Part shown: piece after piece, positions 47,839 through 58,860 of the stretch
Layout: each line of letters begins with the position of its first letter
Position numbering within the stretch: position 1 is the stretch's first letter
Source: Miscanthus floridulus
Lineage: Eukaryota; Streptophyta; Magnoliopsida; Poales; Poaceae
Direction: 5' to 3'
DNA: 64,000 bases
Assembly (NCBI RefSeq): GCF_019320115.1
Contig: NC_089589.1
Coordinates: 26,264,487-26,328,486 of the forward strand
Translations under genes and position numbers: made by a program
Notes under the pieces: generated by a model
Told to the model about the DNA's origin: nothing
The model's input: only the letters and a program-made list of their open reading frames with translations
Databases searched by the model: none

Positions 47839-50800
47839 ATGAGTCGACATTGGATGTGCAATGCTGATCGTCACTCCCAAGAGTTCATGGACGACGTGCA
47901 TTCTTTGTTACGTGCGGCCGAGGCAAACAAATGCGATGGTTTCATGTGCTGCCCATGTGCCGTATGTAAGAATATGCTAACTTAAAGACTCTTCATTCAC
48001 ACTTGTTCAAGTCGGGTTTCATGCCAAACTATATTTGTTGGACGAAGCACGGAGAAACCAGAGTTGTAATGGAAGAAGGTGAAGAAGAACAATGGGGCGA
48101 TGATGCCATTTTTGCTGAATATGGTGCCTTCAATGATACTGCAATGGGGGAAGCTAAAGAAGAGGTGGGGGCATAGGAGAAGCCCGCTGAAGAAGAGGTG
48201 GGGGTAGAGGAGAAGCCTACTGAAGAAGAGGTAGGGGTAGAGGAGGAGCCCGCTGACGATCTTGGTTAGGCCATTCGTGACACACAAAGAGAATGCGAAA
48301 GTGAAAAGGAGAAGATCAAGTTCGACCGCATGCTAGAGGATCACAATAAATTGCTATACCCAACTTGTGATGTGGGGCAGAAAAAGTTAGGTACCACATT
48401 GGAATTGCTACAATGGAAGGCAAAGAATGGTGTATCTGACAAGGGATTCGTGGAGTTACTAAAAATCCAAAAGAAGATGCTTCCGAAGGATAACGAATTG
48501 CCCAGCACTACGTACGAAGCAAAATAGGTAGTTTGCCCTTTTGGATTAGAAATCCAGAAGATACATGCATGTCCTAATGACTGCATCCTCTACCGTGGCA
48601 CGGAGTACGAGAAGTTGGATGCATGCCCTGTATATCACGCGTCGCGGTATAAGATTAGGCGAGATGACCTTAGTGATGTTGAGGGCGAATGTCCCAAGAA
48701 GAAAATCCCTACCAAGGTTATGTGGTATGCTCCTATAATACCACGCTTGAAACGTCTTTTTAGAAACAGAGACCATGCAAAGTTGTTGCGATGGCACAAA
48801 GAAGACCGTAAGGTAGACAATATGTTGAGACACCCTGCTGATAGGTCTCAGTGGAGAGCAATCGATAGAGAATTCCTCGAGTTTGCAAGTGACGCAAGAA
48901 ACTTAAGGTTTGCTTTAAGTATGGATGGTATGAATCCTTTCGGGGAGCAGAGCAGTAGTCACAACACTTGGCCTGTTACTCTATGTATCTGCAACCTTCC
49001 TCCCTGGTTATGCATGAAGTATAAGTTTATTATGATGCTGGTGCTCATCCAAGGCCCAAAGCAACCTGGCAACGACATCGATGTGTACCTGAGGCCACTA
49101 GTTGAAGAACTTCTACTTTTGTGGAACAAGCCAGGTGTATGCGTGTGGGATGAGCACAAGCAGGAGCACTTTGACCTACGAGCATTGTTGTTTGTAACAA
49201 TCAATGATTGGCCAGGTCTAAGTAATCTTTCAGGACAATCAAACAAGGGATATAATGCATGCACGCACTGTTTCGGTGACATGAAAGGTATATTCTTGAA
49301 AAAGTGTCGCAAGGTCATGTACCTTGGGCATCGATGATTTCTTCCTGCAAATCACCCCGTAAGAAAGAAAGGCAAGCATTTTAAAGGTAAGGCAGACCAC
49401 CAGACCAAGCCTTGCAACCGAACTGGTGAGGACGTCCTCGATATGGTCAATGATGTGAAAGTAATATTTGGAAAGGAACCTGGCAGCCAACCTATTTTGA
49501 AGGACGCCAACGGTCATGCACCCATGTGGAAGAAGAAGTCCATATTTTGAGAGCTATCCTATTGGCAAGTCCTAGAGGTCCGCAGCGCGATCAATGTGAT
49601 GCATCCCGATGAAGAATCTTTGTGTGAACCTGCTAGGCTTCATGGGCGTGTATGGGAAAGCCTAAGGACACAATTGAAGCACGACAGGACCTACGGTGTT
49701 TGAAAGAACAGAGACAACCTGCATCTAGAGAAGACAGTTGATGGACGCCAGTACTTAAGTCCTGCCAGCTACACTCTTAGCAAAGAAGAGAAGGACAAGC
49801 TTGTTTGAATGCCTAGATAGCATTAAGGTACCGTCTGGATTCTCCTCGAAATATAAAGGGTATAATAAATGTGCTAGAGAAGAAATTTGGACACTTAAAG
49901 TCCCATGACTGCCACGTGCTCATGACTGAATTGCTTCCAATTGCATAAAGAGGAATTCTACCGCCAAATGTACGTCTAGCCACCATGAAGCTATGTGCAT
50001 TCCTCAATGCAATTTCTTAGAAGGCAATCGATCCAACAGATCTAGCGAAACTACAGAATGATATGGTTCAATGTCTTGTCAGCTTTGAGTTGGTATTTCC
50101 TCCTTCCTTCTTTGATATCATGACACACCTCCTAGTTCATCTGGTCAAGGAGATTACTATTCTCGGTCCTGTGTTCCTACACAACATGTTCTCCTTTGAG
50201 AGGTTTATGGAATCCTAAAGAAATATGTTCACAACCATGCTCGGCCAGAAGGAAGCATCGCCAAGGGCTATGGAACAGAGGAGGTCATTGAGTTCTGTGT
50301 TGACTTCCTTCCCGATATTAACCCGATTGGTGTTCCTAATCGCGACACGAGGGGATACTAAGTGGAAAGGGGACACTAGGGAAGAAAACATATATTGGTA
50401 AGGGTGATGATTATTTCAATAAAGCACACTACACAGTTCTACAGAACTCCTCCTTGGTAGATCCATATATCGAGACACACAAGAACCTCCTCCAATCTGA
50501 GTTCTCAGGGAAGTCTAAAGCATGATTACGCGTCAGCACATGGAAACTTTCAGCGACTGGTTGCGAAAAGAATGTCAGGGTGATGAGAGTATTGATGAGG
50601 AGCTGTATTTGTTGGCTACGTAGCCATCGTGGCATATCCTCACATACAAAGGGTACGAGATAAATGGGAATACATTTTACATAGTAGCACAAGATAAAAG
50701 GAGCATCAACCAGAACAGTGGTGTCCGCATAGATGCCACCGACCCTAGTGGGAACAAGCAAACATACTATGGCCGCATAGAGGAGATATGGGAACTAGAC

Positions 50801-51249
50801 TATGCATCTCATTTTAACGGTACCTTTGTTCAAGTGCTAGTGGGTAAAGACGACTGGAGGCGGCATAGCAGTCGACAACCAGTATGGAATGACAACAGTG
50901 GACCTCAACAATATTGGGTAAAAAGGTGAACTGTTTGTCCTTGCAAAGGATGTGACTTAGGTGTTCTATGTTAAGGACATGTCTACAAAACCGAAAGAGA
51001 GGGAAAAACGACAACCACCCAATCAATGATGAGCCAAAGCGCCACATAGTTCTTTCAGGAAAAAAGAAACATCGTCGAATCGAAGACAAGTCAGACATGT
51101 CAGAAGATTATGAAAAGGATGACCGAATTTCACCCTTCACAGTGAACAAAGACCCTAGCATCCAGCTAAACGATGAGGACACTCCATGGTTATGGCGCGA
51201 TCATAACCAAGGGACATACGTCAAGAAGTTCATTACTGTGCCCGCTTGA
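47839..51249 (+). pseudogene. CACTA-3 TNP2-type transposase, broken
   Basis: After an AATGCAG acceptor the frame begins MSRHWMCNADRHSQEFMDDV with CPCAVC (N-domain). Then come acidic PAEEEVGVEEKP repeats and the TNP2 domain (GVSDKGFVELLKIQKKMLP, IHACPNDCILYRG, ALSMDGMNPFGEQSSSHNTW, GPKQPGNDIDVYLRP, ACTHCFGDMKG). DUF4218-like and DUF4216-like blocks follow (YKGYEINGNTFYI, TYYGRIEEIWE), and the end is WLWRDHNQGTYVKKFITVPA. The acidic residues of DGMNPF and NDIDV are kept. Frames break near 47980 and repeatedly after 49340. Stops include TAG 48525-48527 and TGA 49335-49337, where relatives have Gln and Arg. The 240-codon core (48615-49334) is uninterrupted. Confidence 0.92.
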
Positions 51250-51767
51250 TATATATATTGATGTTCAATAGTGTGTATTAGAGATATTATGTAATAATTG
51301 TGAATTTATGTTTGATGTTGAATCATGTCATCATTGAAATAATGTGAAAACAAATTTATGTTTGATGTTGGGATTATGTCACGTTGAAATGATGTGAAAA
51401 CAAATTTATGTTTGATGGTGGGATTATGTCACATTCAAATGATGTGAAAACAAATTTCCAGTCGAAACACAAGAGTTTTTCTAAATTTAATTAAACAGCT
51501 ATATTTTTGCATTATCGAAATAGTAATTTAAACACTATATTGTGTTTTAAAAACTTGTTAAAAAAATGAAAACTTTAGGTCACATAATTTTCCTGTGTGC
51601 AATAAAGCAAAATAGAATCTATATTTTTTTTAAATATTTTTATGCCTTTTATTTAATTTTCTGTGCAATTAACTATCCTTTTATCATTTGTGTAAAAAGA
51701 AATATATTAAAATCCTAATGAATTGGCGGGCAGCGTAACTGCAGTTTGGCTGCCCGCCAAAAACCTT

Positions 51768-51970
51768 TAGTCCCGGGTGCCACCACCAGCCGGGACTAAA
51801 GGTTACCTTTAGTCCCGGACGCCACCTCTAGCCGGGACTAAAGGCCCTTTAGTCCTGGGCGACTAAAGGTGTGACCTTTAGTCCCGGGCGTTAACAGGGC
51901 CCGGGACTAAAGGGCCTTTAGTCTTGGCTGGAGGTGGCGCCCGGGAGTAAAGGTCCTCTCCCTTATATAG
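51768..51970 (+). promoter_or_regulatory. Internal CACTA-3 motif cluster and TATA box (second unit)
   Basis: Six or more copies of CCTTTAGTCCCGG / CCGGGACTAAAGG in both orientations occupy 51768-51955. TATATAG follows at 51964-51970, and then a C-rich leader begins. The arrangement copies that of the element's left end (motifs, then TATA at 45529) and lies upstream of the second ORF. Confidence 0.65.
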
Positions 51971-52412
51971 CCTCTGCGCCTGCCCCGGCCCCTCTTTTTC
52001 CTCCTCCCCGACGTCGCACGCCCTGACTAAGTGCGCTCACCGACGCGCCGCCCCCCGACCACCCCGCCCGTCCCCGCTCCACCGCGGCCGTCCCCGCCCC
52101 GGCCCTGCTCCCCACCGCGGCCAGCCCAGTCCCGCTCTGCTGTGGCTGTCCCCGCCGCCGGACTGGTGCCCTGCCCCCTGAACCGCCGGATTGGAGGAGA
52201 GGAGGAGCAGGGCAGTAGAGGAGAGAATGGGTGAGGAGAGAAGGGAGGAGAAGGAGAAGGGAGGAGAAAGAAGGGAAGGAAGAAGAAAGGGAGGAGGAGG
52301 AGCCTCCCAGCCACCGGCCACGCCCCTCGCCGCCTCGTCATCACCGCCTCCGAACGCCCATCACCGCCGACCCCTACGTACGTCGATATGTGTTTGTATG
52401 TGATATATGCAG

Positions 52413-52670
52413 AGGAACGCCTCGTTGTGTTGTATGCGGAGCAACGCCGTCGTTGTGTTGTATGCGGAGCAATGCCGCCTCGTTGTGTTGTATGCAGCAA
52501 CGCTGCCTCATTGTGTTGTATGCAGAGCAACGCCGCCTCGTTGTGTTGTATGCAGAGCAACGTCGCCCCGTTGTTGTATATGCGGAGCAACGCTGCCCCG
52601 TTGTTGTATATGCGGAGCAACGCCGCCCCGTTGTTGTATATGCGGAGCAACGCCGCCCCGTTGTTATATA
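52413..52670 (+). repeat. 30-bp minisatellite in the CACTA-3 second unit
   Basis: About eight tandem copies of a GTTGTGTTGTATGCGGAGCA-type unit of roughly 30 bp, multiples of three, so all three frames stay open and give short Cys/Ala-rich peptide repeats. Later copies have GTTGTTGTATATGCGG variants. Probably leader or intron sequence. Confidence 0.8.
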
Positions 52671-52813
52671 CCCTAGCGAGAACGACGATTCGCCCTAGCG
52701 AGAACGACGATTCGCCCTAGCGAGAATGACGAATTTGCCCTGTCGTTCTCGCTAGAGCGAATTGTCATTCTCGCTAGGGCGAATTCGTCGTTCTCGCTAG
52801 GGCGAATTCATCG
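52671..52813. repeat. 21-bp minisatellite forming an inverted repeat
   Basis: Copies of CCCTAGCGAGAACGACGATTC run in one orientation and then, from about 52741, as GTCGTTCTCGCTAGGGCGAA in the other. The block can fold on itself. It follows the 30-bp repeats directly. Confidence 0.8.
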
Positions 52814-53095
52814 TTTATATGACTTGTTTACATATATGACTTGTTTATATGACTTGTTTACATATATGACTTGTTTACATATATGACTTGTTGACATATA
52901 TGATTGTTTACATATATGAATTGTTTATATATGACTTGTTTATATATGTGACTTAGATTTATTTTGTTTATGACTTATTGTACATATATGACTTGTTTAC
53001 ATATATGACTTGTTTATATATATGTGACTTAGATAAATTTGTATATGACTTATTGTATATATATGACTTGTTTATATATGTGACTTAAATTTTGT
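52814..53095 (+). repeat. TATATGACTTGTTTA minisatellite
   Basis: About fifteen imperfect copies of TATATGACTTGTTTACA end just before the first coding exon of the second ORF. AT-rich and probably an intron. Confidence 0.8.
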
Positions 53096-53109
53096 TAAAT
53101 TTGTTAGAT

Positions 53110-54690
53110 ATGGCTACCCTGGGAGACAACATGGAGGAAGAAATGATGAATATTATTGCCAATGCTGGTGAGCAGGATGTTGATGATGGAAGTCAATACC
53201 TAGCTCTTGAAAATGAGCAAGAAAATGTTTTGCAAGAAAATACAGGCGAGGTATATATACTAAATATATATTATATGTGAAAATTGTATATATTTCTATG
53301 TACAAAAGATATTTATTTGTTATTATTTTTTATATGTAGCCCTCTGGATCGGCGACCACAACGGCGAAGAGCAAAAATGTTCGAGGACCGAAGAAACCAC
53401 TGGAGGGACCGGTACATAATATCAGGAATTCAACATCGAGACAGGCGAACCACTTGGTCCACATAAAAGGAAATTCAGTGGAACACTGTGGGTACCTTGT
53501 AAGGGACAGAATTCTGATCAGTATCCGTGAATGGAAGAAAAAGTTCAACGAGCCTGATGTTAGTTTTGTCTCTGATGTTGACAAGAATTTGCTCTGGAAT
53601 GATATCCTTGCTCATTTCACTGTTGCAAGCGGATGATTATGATGATATCAACGATGATGAATTGAAGGAGCTAGTTCGATCGTGGGCTATGAAGAAGATG
53701 GCCACATAATTCTAGACTTGGAAGAAACACCTATACAACACATACATCAAGAAGAACGAAACAGCCGAATTTCAATACTGCTACGGGTCTGATCTCGAAA
53801 CAGAGGCCCTATTGGAATGATTTCGTAGAGTACAAGACATCAGCAGAGGGTGAGGCACGGGTGAGAAGGAACCAAGAGAATGCCTGAAAAAAGGATATAC
53901 CACCATGACATGGGATCAGGTGGCTACGATACTGCCATTCCGAAGTGGCAAAAAATGGAAGCAGGACATTATTGCCAAGGGGATCGAACCAGAATTAGCC
54001 AAGTGGCCCCCACGCTCGAAGAATTGGTTTTTTGGTCATGGGGGAAGACTCGACCCATAGACCGATCTGGCAGTGTATGAGTAAAAACTCGAAACAGCAG
54101 CACGCCGATTAGCTTTTGCTATAGAAGCTAAAGAGATTGGTGTGTTCAAGCTCAATAGAGAGAAGGATGAGCTGACGTATGCCATCGGGACTGCTGAACA
54201 CACTGGCCGAACCATAGAAGCAAGGAGGAGCAAGCAGCGTGGGTGACAATGTTGGAGGAAATGGTGCTTGAAGCAAAGTAGCGAGAAAAAGCAATGGAAG
54301 CAAGAATGTAGGAAGAAATCAGAAAGCAAGTGCAGATAGCAATGAGTGCCCAGAGGCCAGTATCAGAGCCATGAATGAATGTTAATATTAGCCCCCCTAG
54401 TCAGTTGAAAAGTAGCTGTGCTTCCACTGAGCTGCCAAAGCAAGATGACACAGTGCTGCGCTTCCCCGTGGATGATGTCACTACTCCAATGACATCAATT
54501 GAGCTACATGTTCCAAGGGGGAATGACACAATCAAGGTCACTGTTGGTGTTTTTACTCCTCCAGACCCTACCAAGACACCAAGAATCCATAGGGGCACCA
54601 ATACAACCTGGATATGCTAGGGTCGCAGTGGATAAAGTGAGCAAAGGTTATGAGGATCTAGCTCTTGACATTCCTGGAGGTGATGGATAG
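53110..54690 (+). pseudogene. CACTA-3 Transposase_24-like ORF, broken
   Basis: Exon 1 (53110-53250, MATLGDNMEEEMMNIIANAG, acidic) splices to 53340 (SATTTAKSKNVRGPKKP, HCGYLVRDRILISIREWKKK, DKNLLWNDILAHFTV), the conserved start of plant En/Spm Transposase_24 proteins (PF03004). Later blocks are in shifted frames: RSWAMKKMAT, TWKKHLYNTYIKKNET, YHHDMGSGGYDTAIPKWQKM and a Gln/Lys/Glu-rich coiled-coil region. Stops at 53634-53636 and 53707-53709 and further shifts disable it. The family binds the subterminal motifs. Confidence 0.82.
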
Positions 54691-54885
54691 AAGACTCTAG
54701 GAGAAGCAGAGAAGACATATATACTATGGCGCAAGCGCTATATCATTATTCCTAGGGCGTCTGCTCCACCGCCAGCAGACATTAGGTGCGGACAAAAGTT
54801 AACAAAACAATTTTTTAATAATTTTCTATGGGCATGACTAATAATAAGCATTTACTTATATCTCATCATTTTTTGTACTCACAAA

Positions 54886-56254
54886 GCAGGGCCTCCGCCA
54901 ACCAAAGTCTAGTTGTTGCTTCTCTCGACCATCATAGTGCTCAAGGCAATGATGATGCCTTCGAAGGCACTGCTGCATCCCCACCATCTCCAACTCCTCC
55001 ACCGCCTCCAAGGAAGTCCACAACTTCTCCACCGAGGTCTCCAACGCCTCCACCGCCTCTAAAGTCTGCACTACCTCCAAGGTGGTCTCCAATCACCTCC
55101 CCGCCTCCAAGGAAGCCAGCCCCTAGAGGTCCTGCCCCTACAAATGAAGCCGTTGCCCTGTCCCGCCGGCTAAAGAAGCAGAAAGCAAATACTCATCCAG
55201 TTATTCCCCAAAAACTATCTTATGAGGAAAGTGAACAGGAATTAAAGGATGCAGTACAAAAAGAAGTGACAGATTTCTTTGAAGGTGCAAAACAGGCATG
55301 ACGAGCGAGGGAGAACCTAGAGCCATCATACTTCTTCCTACCTCCAGATCAGCTAAGAAAGAAGTTGGAACAAAAAAACGAGATTCTCTTAAGAGCATCG
55401 CAAAACAACCTGATATCAGACTATGACCGCTCTCTCACCAAGTCATATGAGGACGGCGCAAAAAAATAAGAGAGTAGGGAAAGGTGTTGCACAACTCGGA
55501 CAACAATCGCAACAATCAATCCCCCCCTTGTCGTTCCTAATGAATATGGATTCAAACTTAAACTTAGTGGAGGAGGTAGGCGGCTATAAGTCATTTCTTC
55601 GGTTTTATGAGGACACTGGTTTGAACCTTGCCGAAGTGCTCGCTGAAGAACCATCTGCTCTGGAAGTGGATCCTTATAAGAAATTTGTACCAGGCCAGAG
55701 TCTATACAACCTAGAGAAATTAGGTGAACTAGGTACGCAAATATACCTGCTAAATGGGTGGTACATGTCGGCATCTAATGCGGGACAAATCTATCTTTCT
55801 GTCGGAATTAGAAACCGCCATTACTTCCGTGGCAATGGCATTATCTATGTCGAGCTTGCAGAATTACACCAACTATGCCACCTGGACTCTCTCGACAAAA
55901 GTCTCATTAGCTGCTATTGTCTATAAGTGTGATGATTTTCTACTATATTCACAATTTCTTTATTATATATTCACAATATATATATTCACAATTTTCATGT
56001 ATGCAGATATGAGATGACAGAACTTAGAAAGAGAAAGGATAATGACGCTGGGTTCGTTGATCCGTATGTCGTATACAAACACCCTAATCCCCCGAAGGAT
56101 TATAAGCCTCAACCTGAGAGAAATCTCATGAATTTCTTAGTGAACCAACGCGACAAGAAGGAGATACTCTTCCCCTACAACTTCAAGTGAGTGTTATTAT
56201 AAGTAATTAATGTCGATCATATATATGGGACATCAATATTTCCTTACTAGTTAC

Positions 56255-56327
<73 letters not shown>

Positions 56328-56924
56328 GCAGCAATCGCTGGATATTGATGGTCATCGATATGGCCAATAGTAGATTGAAAATCTTAGACTCGTTGAGAAA
56401 ACCGCAAACGGAGTATCAAGACATGATAGATATTATACAAGGATAATTAATTTAGTTTCTCTATAACAACATATATATATAATGGCGCCGATCTCTCAAC
56501 AATTATTAAAGGTTAAATTATTATTTTATTTTATTGGGAGTAGGGTTTGGAAAAGGTTCATTGAGAAACAAAAAATAAAACATTGCAAAGCGTCACTGGG
56601 TGTAATCGCATACAAAGTAAGTACTATAACTACACATTTATATTCAATTAACACCATATGATGATTTCAATTCACCCTAATTGATTTTTTTGTCGTAAAA
56701 GTGGGTTCTAAGGCAGGAGCAGGGTAACAACTACTGCGGATACTATGTTTGCGAGTTCATCATGGCGTACTCAAAGAGAACTCCTGAAGAGCAACTCAAA
56801 GTACGTATATAAATATTTTTTCCTTTATATTATTTCGATCGTATATTTATAATTTCTTTATTGCTCTCATTTGTATAAGTAATTACATGAGCAATACACA
56901 GACATATATATATATATATCTATA

Positions 56925-56957
<33 letters not shown>

Positions 56958-57183
56958 GTTAATACTTTTTTCTTTAACTTTTATTGAAGACTGAATGGTT
57001 GAGGAAAAGAGTCATACGACTTGACCAACTTAAAGTAATTTGAGAGACTATAGCAGGATTTCTAAATGACCAGGTCATCAACCCCAACGGCGAGTTCTAC
57101 AATGACCCGAACAAAACGTGGATGCCAAATATGGAGGAGTGAATTGCTAAGGACATAAACAATTTATATATCAAACCTTTGTA
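54886..57183 (+). pseudogene. CACTA-3 proline-rich region and Ulp1-like protease domain, broken; catalytic His replaced
   Basis: A Pro/Ser-rich linker (SPTPPPPPRKSTTSPPRSPTP, about 54960-55130) precedes VVYKHPNPPKDYKPQPERNL (exon about 55988-56186), NRWILMVIDM and LKILDSLRKPQ (56332-56446), WKRFIEKQKIKHCKASLGV (about 56545-56617), QEQGNNYCGYYVCEFIMAY (56701-56799) and TEWLRKRVIRLDQL (from about 56989). These are the blocks of an Ulp1/C48 cysteine protease. The Asp (56387-56389) and Cys (56735-56737) codons remain, but the codon expected for the catalytic His is CGC, Arg (56336-56338). A stop follows in the last exon and upstream frames are broken. Confidence 0.78.
56255..56327. repeat. Compound (CT)n(CA)n(TA)n microsatellite in an Ulp1 intron
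   Basis: CTCTCT runs into a CA tract of about 45 bp and then TATATA, ending in the GCAG acceptor of the next protease exon. Confidence 0.9.
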
Positions 57184-57439
57184 ATATATATATATATATG
57201 CACATATTATATGTACATAAAATAACGTGTGTATATATATGATCATCATATATATATGCATGTACGCGCATATTCGTTTGTTATTTATGTACAAAGTTCG
57301 AACGAAAACTTACGCGTGCGAAGTACACATATATAATACTATTAGCAGCGTATTCGAAAATGTATTTTAATATCAAAACTAATCATTAAATGAAAAAAGA
57401 AACCAAAAATAGAAATCAGAAAAAGGAAAAAAAAAGAGG

Positions 57440-57672
57440 GACATTTAGTCCCGGTTGGTGTTTCCAACCGGGACTAAAGGTCCTGCCCCGTGGCGGTCCC
57501 TGGCCAGGCCTGGAGGCCCCCTTTACTCCCGGTTGTTGTTTCCAACCAGGACTAAAGGTCCCTTTAGTCCCGGGCGTCAAGCCGGAACTAAAGGAGGGTA
57601 CCTTTAGTCCCGGATTGGTGCTCCCGGTTAGGAAACCGAGACTAAAGGGGTTTCCCAACCGGGAGCAAAAAG
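57440..57672. repeat. CACTA-3 right subterminal repeats
   Basis: Paired copies of TTTAGTCCCGGTTGG and CCAACCGGGACTAAAGG run up to the right terminus. They match the array at 45237-45525. Confidence 0.9.
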
Positions 57673-57688
57673 CCTTACTGCACCAGTG

Positions 57689-58596
57689 TAAGTTATACAA
57701 AGTTACATTTTATTTGTCTAAAAAAAGTTTTTTACTATTATATGCTACCATGTCCTACATTCTCTTTTCTATTCTTCCTCCTGTACACTTTTATATGGGC
57801 TCAACAATACCTATTTCACACCTAGCTTGTTGCTTGTATGAGAGCCAAGCTCTCTTCTCTCTCCTCTCTTTTCTCTTCCACATCAGCAAAATGTTGACTA
57901 GCTTGGCTATAAGCCAATTAGTTATACTTGCTCTTATTCCTAGGCTAGCACTCCCTCTTTTCCCCTTCGATATAAATATATCCCTAGCAAGTTTAGGACA
58001 TGTTACTATGACAAAGAAAAGACCATACTACCCTTTTATTAATCGGAGCAGATGCAACATTGATTGATGATTGTTCCAGCATAATAATTATAGCATTTAC
58101 TAACACATATCTAAGTGCACAAACTCAAGACTAGATTGAGAGATGAGACGGGGTACAGTAAATGCCATGAGATTTCACGGAACATAAATGTACCGGTGGA
58201 CTGTTCGGCCTCCTAGAGATTGATTTATTTGTTAGATAAATTCTTGAGCTAGGAATCTATTTATTCAGGGACGGAGGGAAGTACTAAATAACATAGATAA
58301 TACATTGACAAAGCTTCTGGATCACAACTTTAGAGCAAGACTAACAATAAAACTCTTTACTTGGTGTATATTTACAGCCCACCTATAAGCCCACTCATAC
58401 AATAGTTGCCTCACCTATTTGTGCATAAGCTAGCTGTTAACTTACAACATGCTTTTCTTTATCTCTTTCCTCTCGTCTCTCTTCCACTTCAGCATAAATC
58501 TATACTCATTTACTATACTTGCTCTTATCAGAGCACTACTCTGTTGAAGACCTGGGAGTATTGGACTATCCTATTTAACTGTAAAAAATGTCCCTT
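57689..58596. other. Intergenic with small MITEs
   Basis: No gene. A segment starting at about 57951 (CACTCCCTCTTTTCC) and ending GGGACGGAGGGAAGTA at about 58280 looks like a worn Stowaway-type element. The stretch 57700-57935 ends with TATACTTGCTCTTA and belongs to the same MITE family as 58331-58526. Confidence 0.45.
58331..58526. mobile_element. Small TIR element (about 196 bp)
   Basis: The left end AGAGCAAGACTAACAATAA pairs with the right end, which reads AAGAGCAAGTATAGTAAA on the other strand. The interior is AT-rich with a CTCTTTCCTCTCGTCTC tract. No coding capacity; the target duplication is unclear. Confidence 0.5.
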
Positions 58597-58860
58597 CACA
58601 ACTGGAAACAGAGACTTTACCGAGTGCAAAATTCTTTGCCGAGTGTCAAAAATCGGGACAATCGGCAAAGACCTTCTTTGCCGAGTGCTGCACTCGGCAA
58701 AGAATTGCACTCGGCAAAGAGTTCTTGAGTTCTTTGCCGAGTGCCGGGCACTCGGCAAACAAGGGCACTCGGCAAAGGACTTCTTTGCCGAGTGCCAGAC
58801 TCTCGGCAAAATCTCTACACTCGGCATAGGCTAGCCCGCGAAACGGTGTTCGGTCACGGC

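Larger units (their letters stand above)
45197..57688 (+). mobile_element. CACTA-3: 12.5-kb CACTA transposon
   Basis: The left end is CACTAGTAGAGAACAG and the right end, on the other strand, is CACTGGTGCAGTAAGG. Subterminal TTTAGTCCCGGTTGG/CCAACCGGGACTAAA motifs lie inside both ends (45237-45525, 57440-57672). The flanking triplets TGA and TAA differ at one base, and MITE-like sequence appears to continue across the insertion. Inside, all on the plus strand: a duplicated promoter/first-exon module, an intact GRF zinc-finger ORF, a broken TNP2 transposase, an internal motif cluster with TATA box, three minisatellite blocks, and a broken Transposase_24 plus Ulp1-like ORF. Confidence 0.88.
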
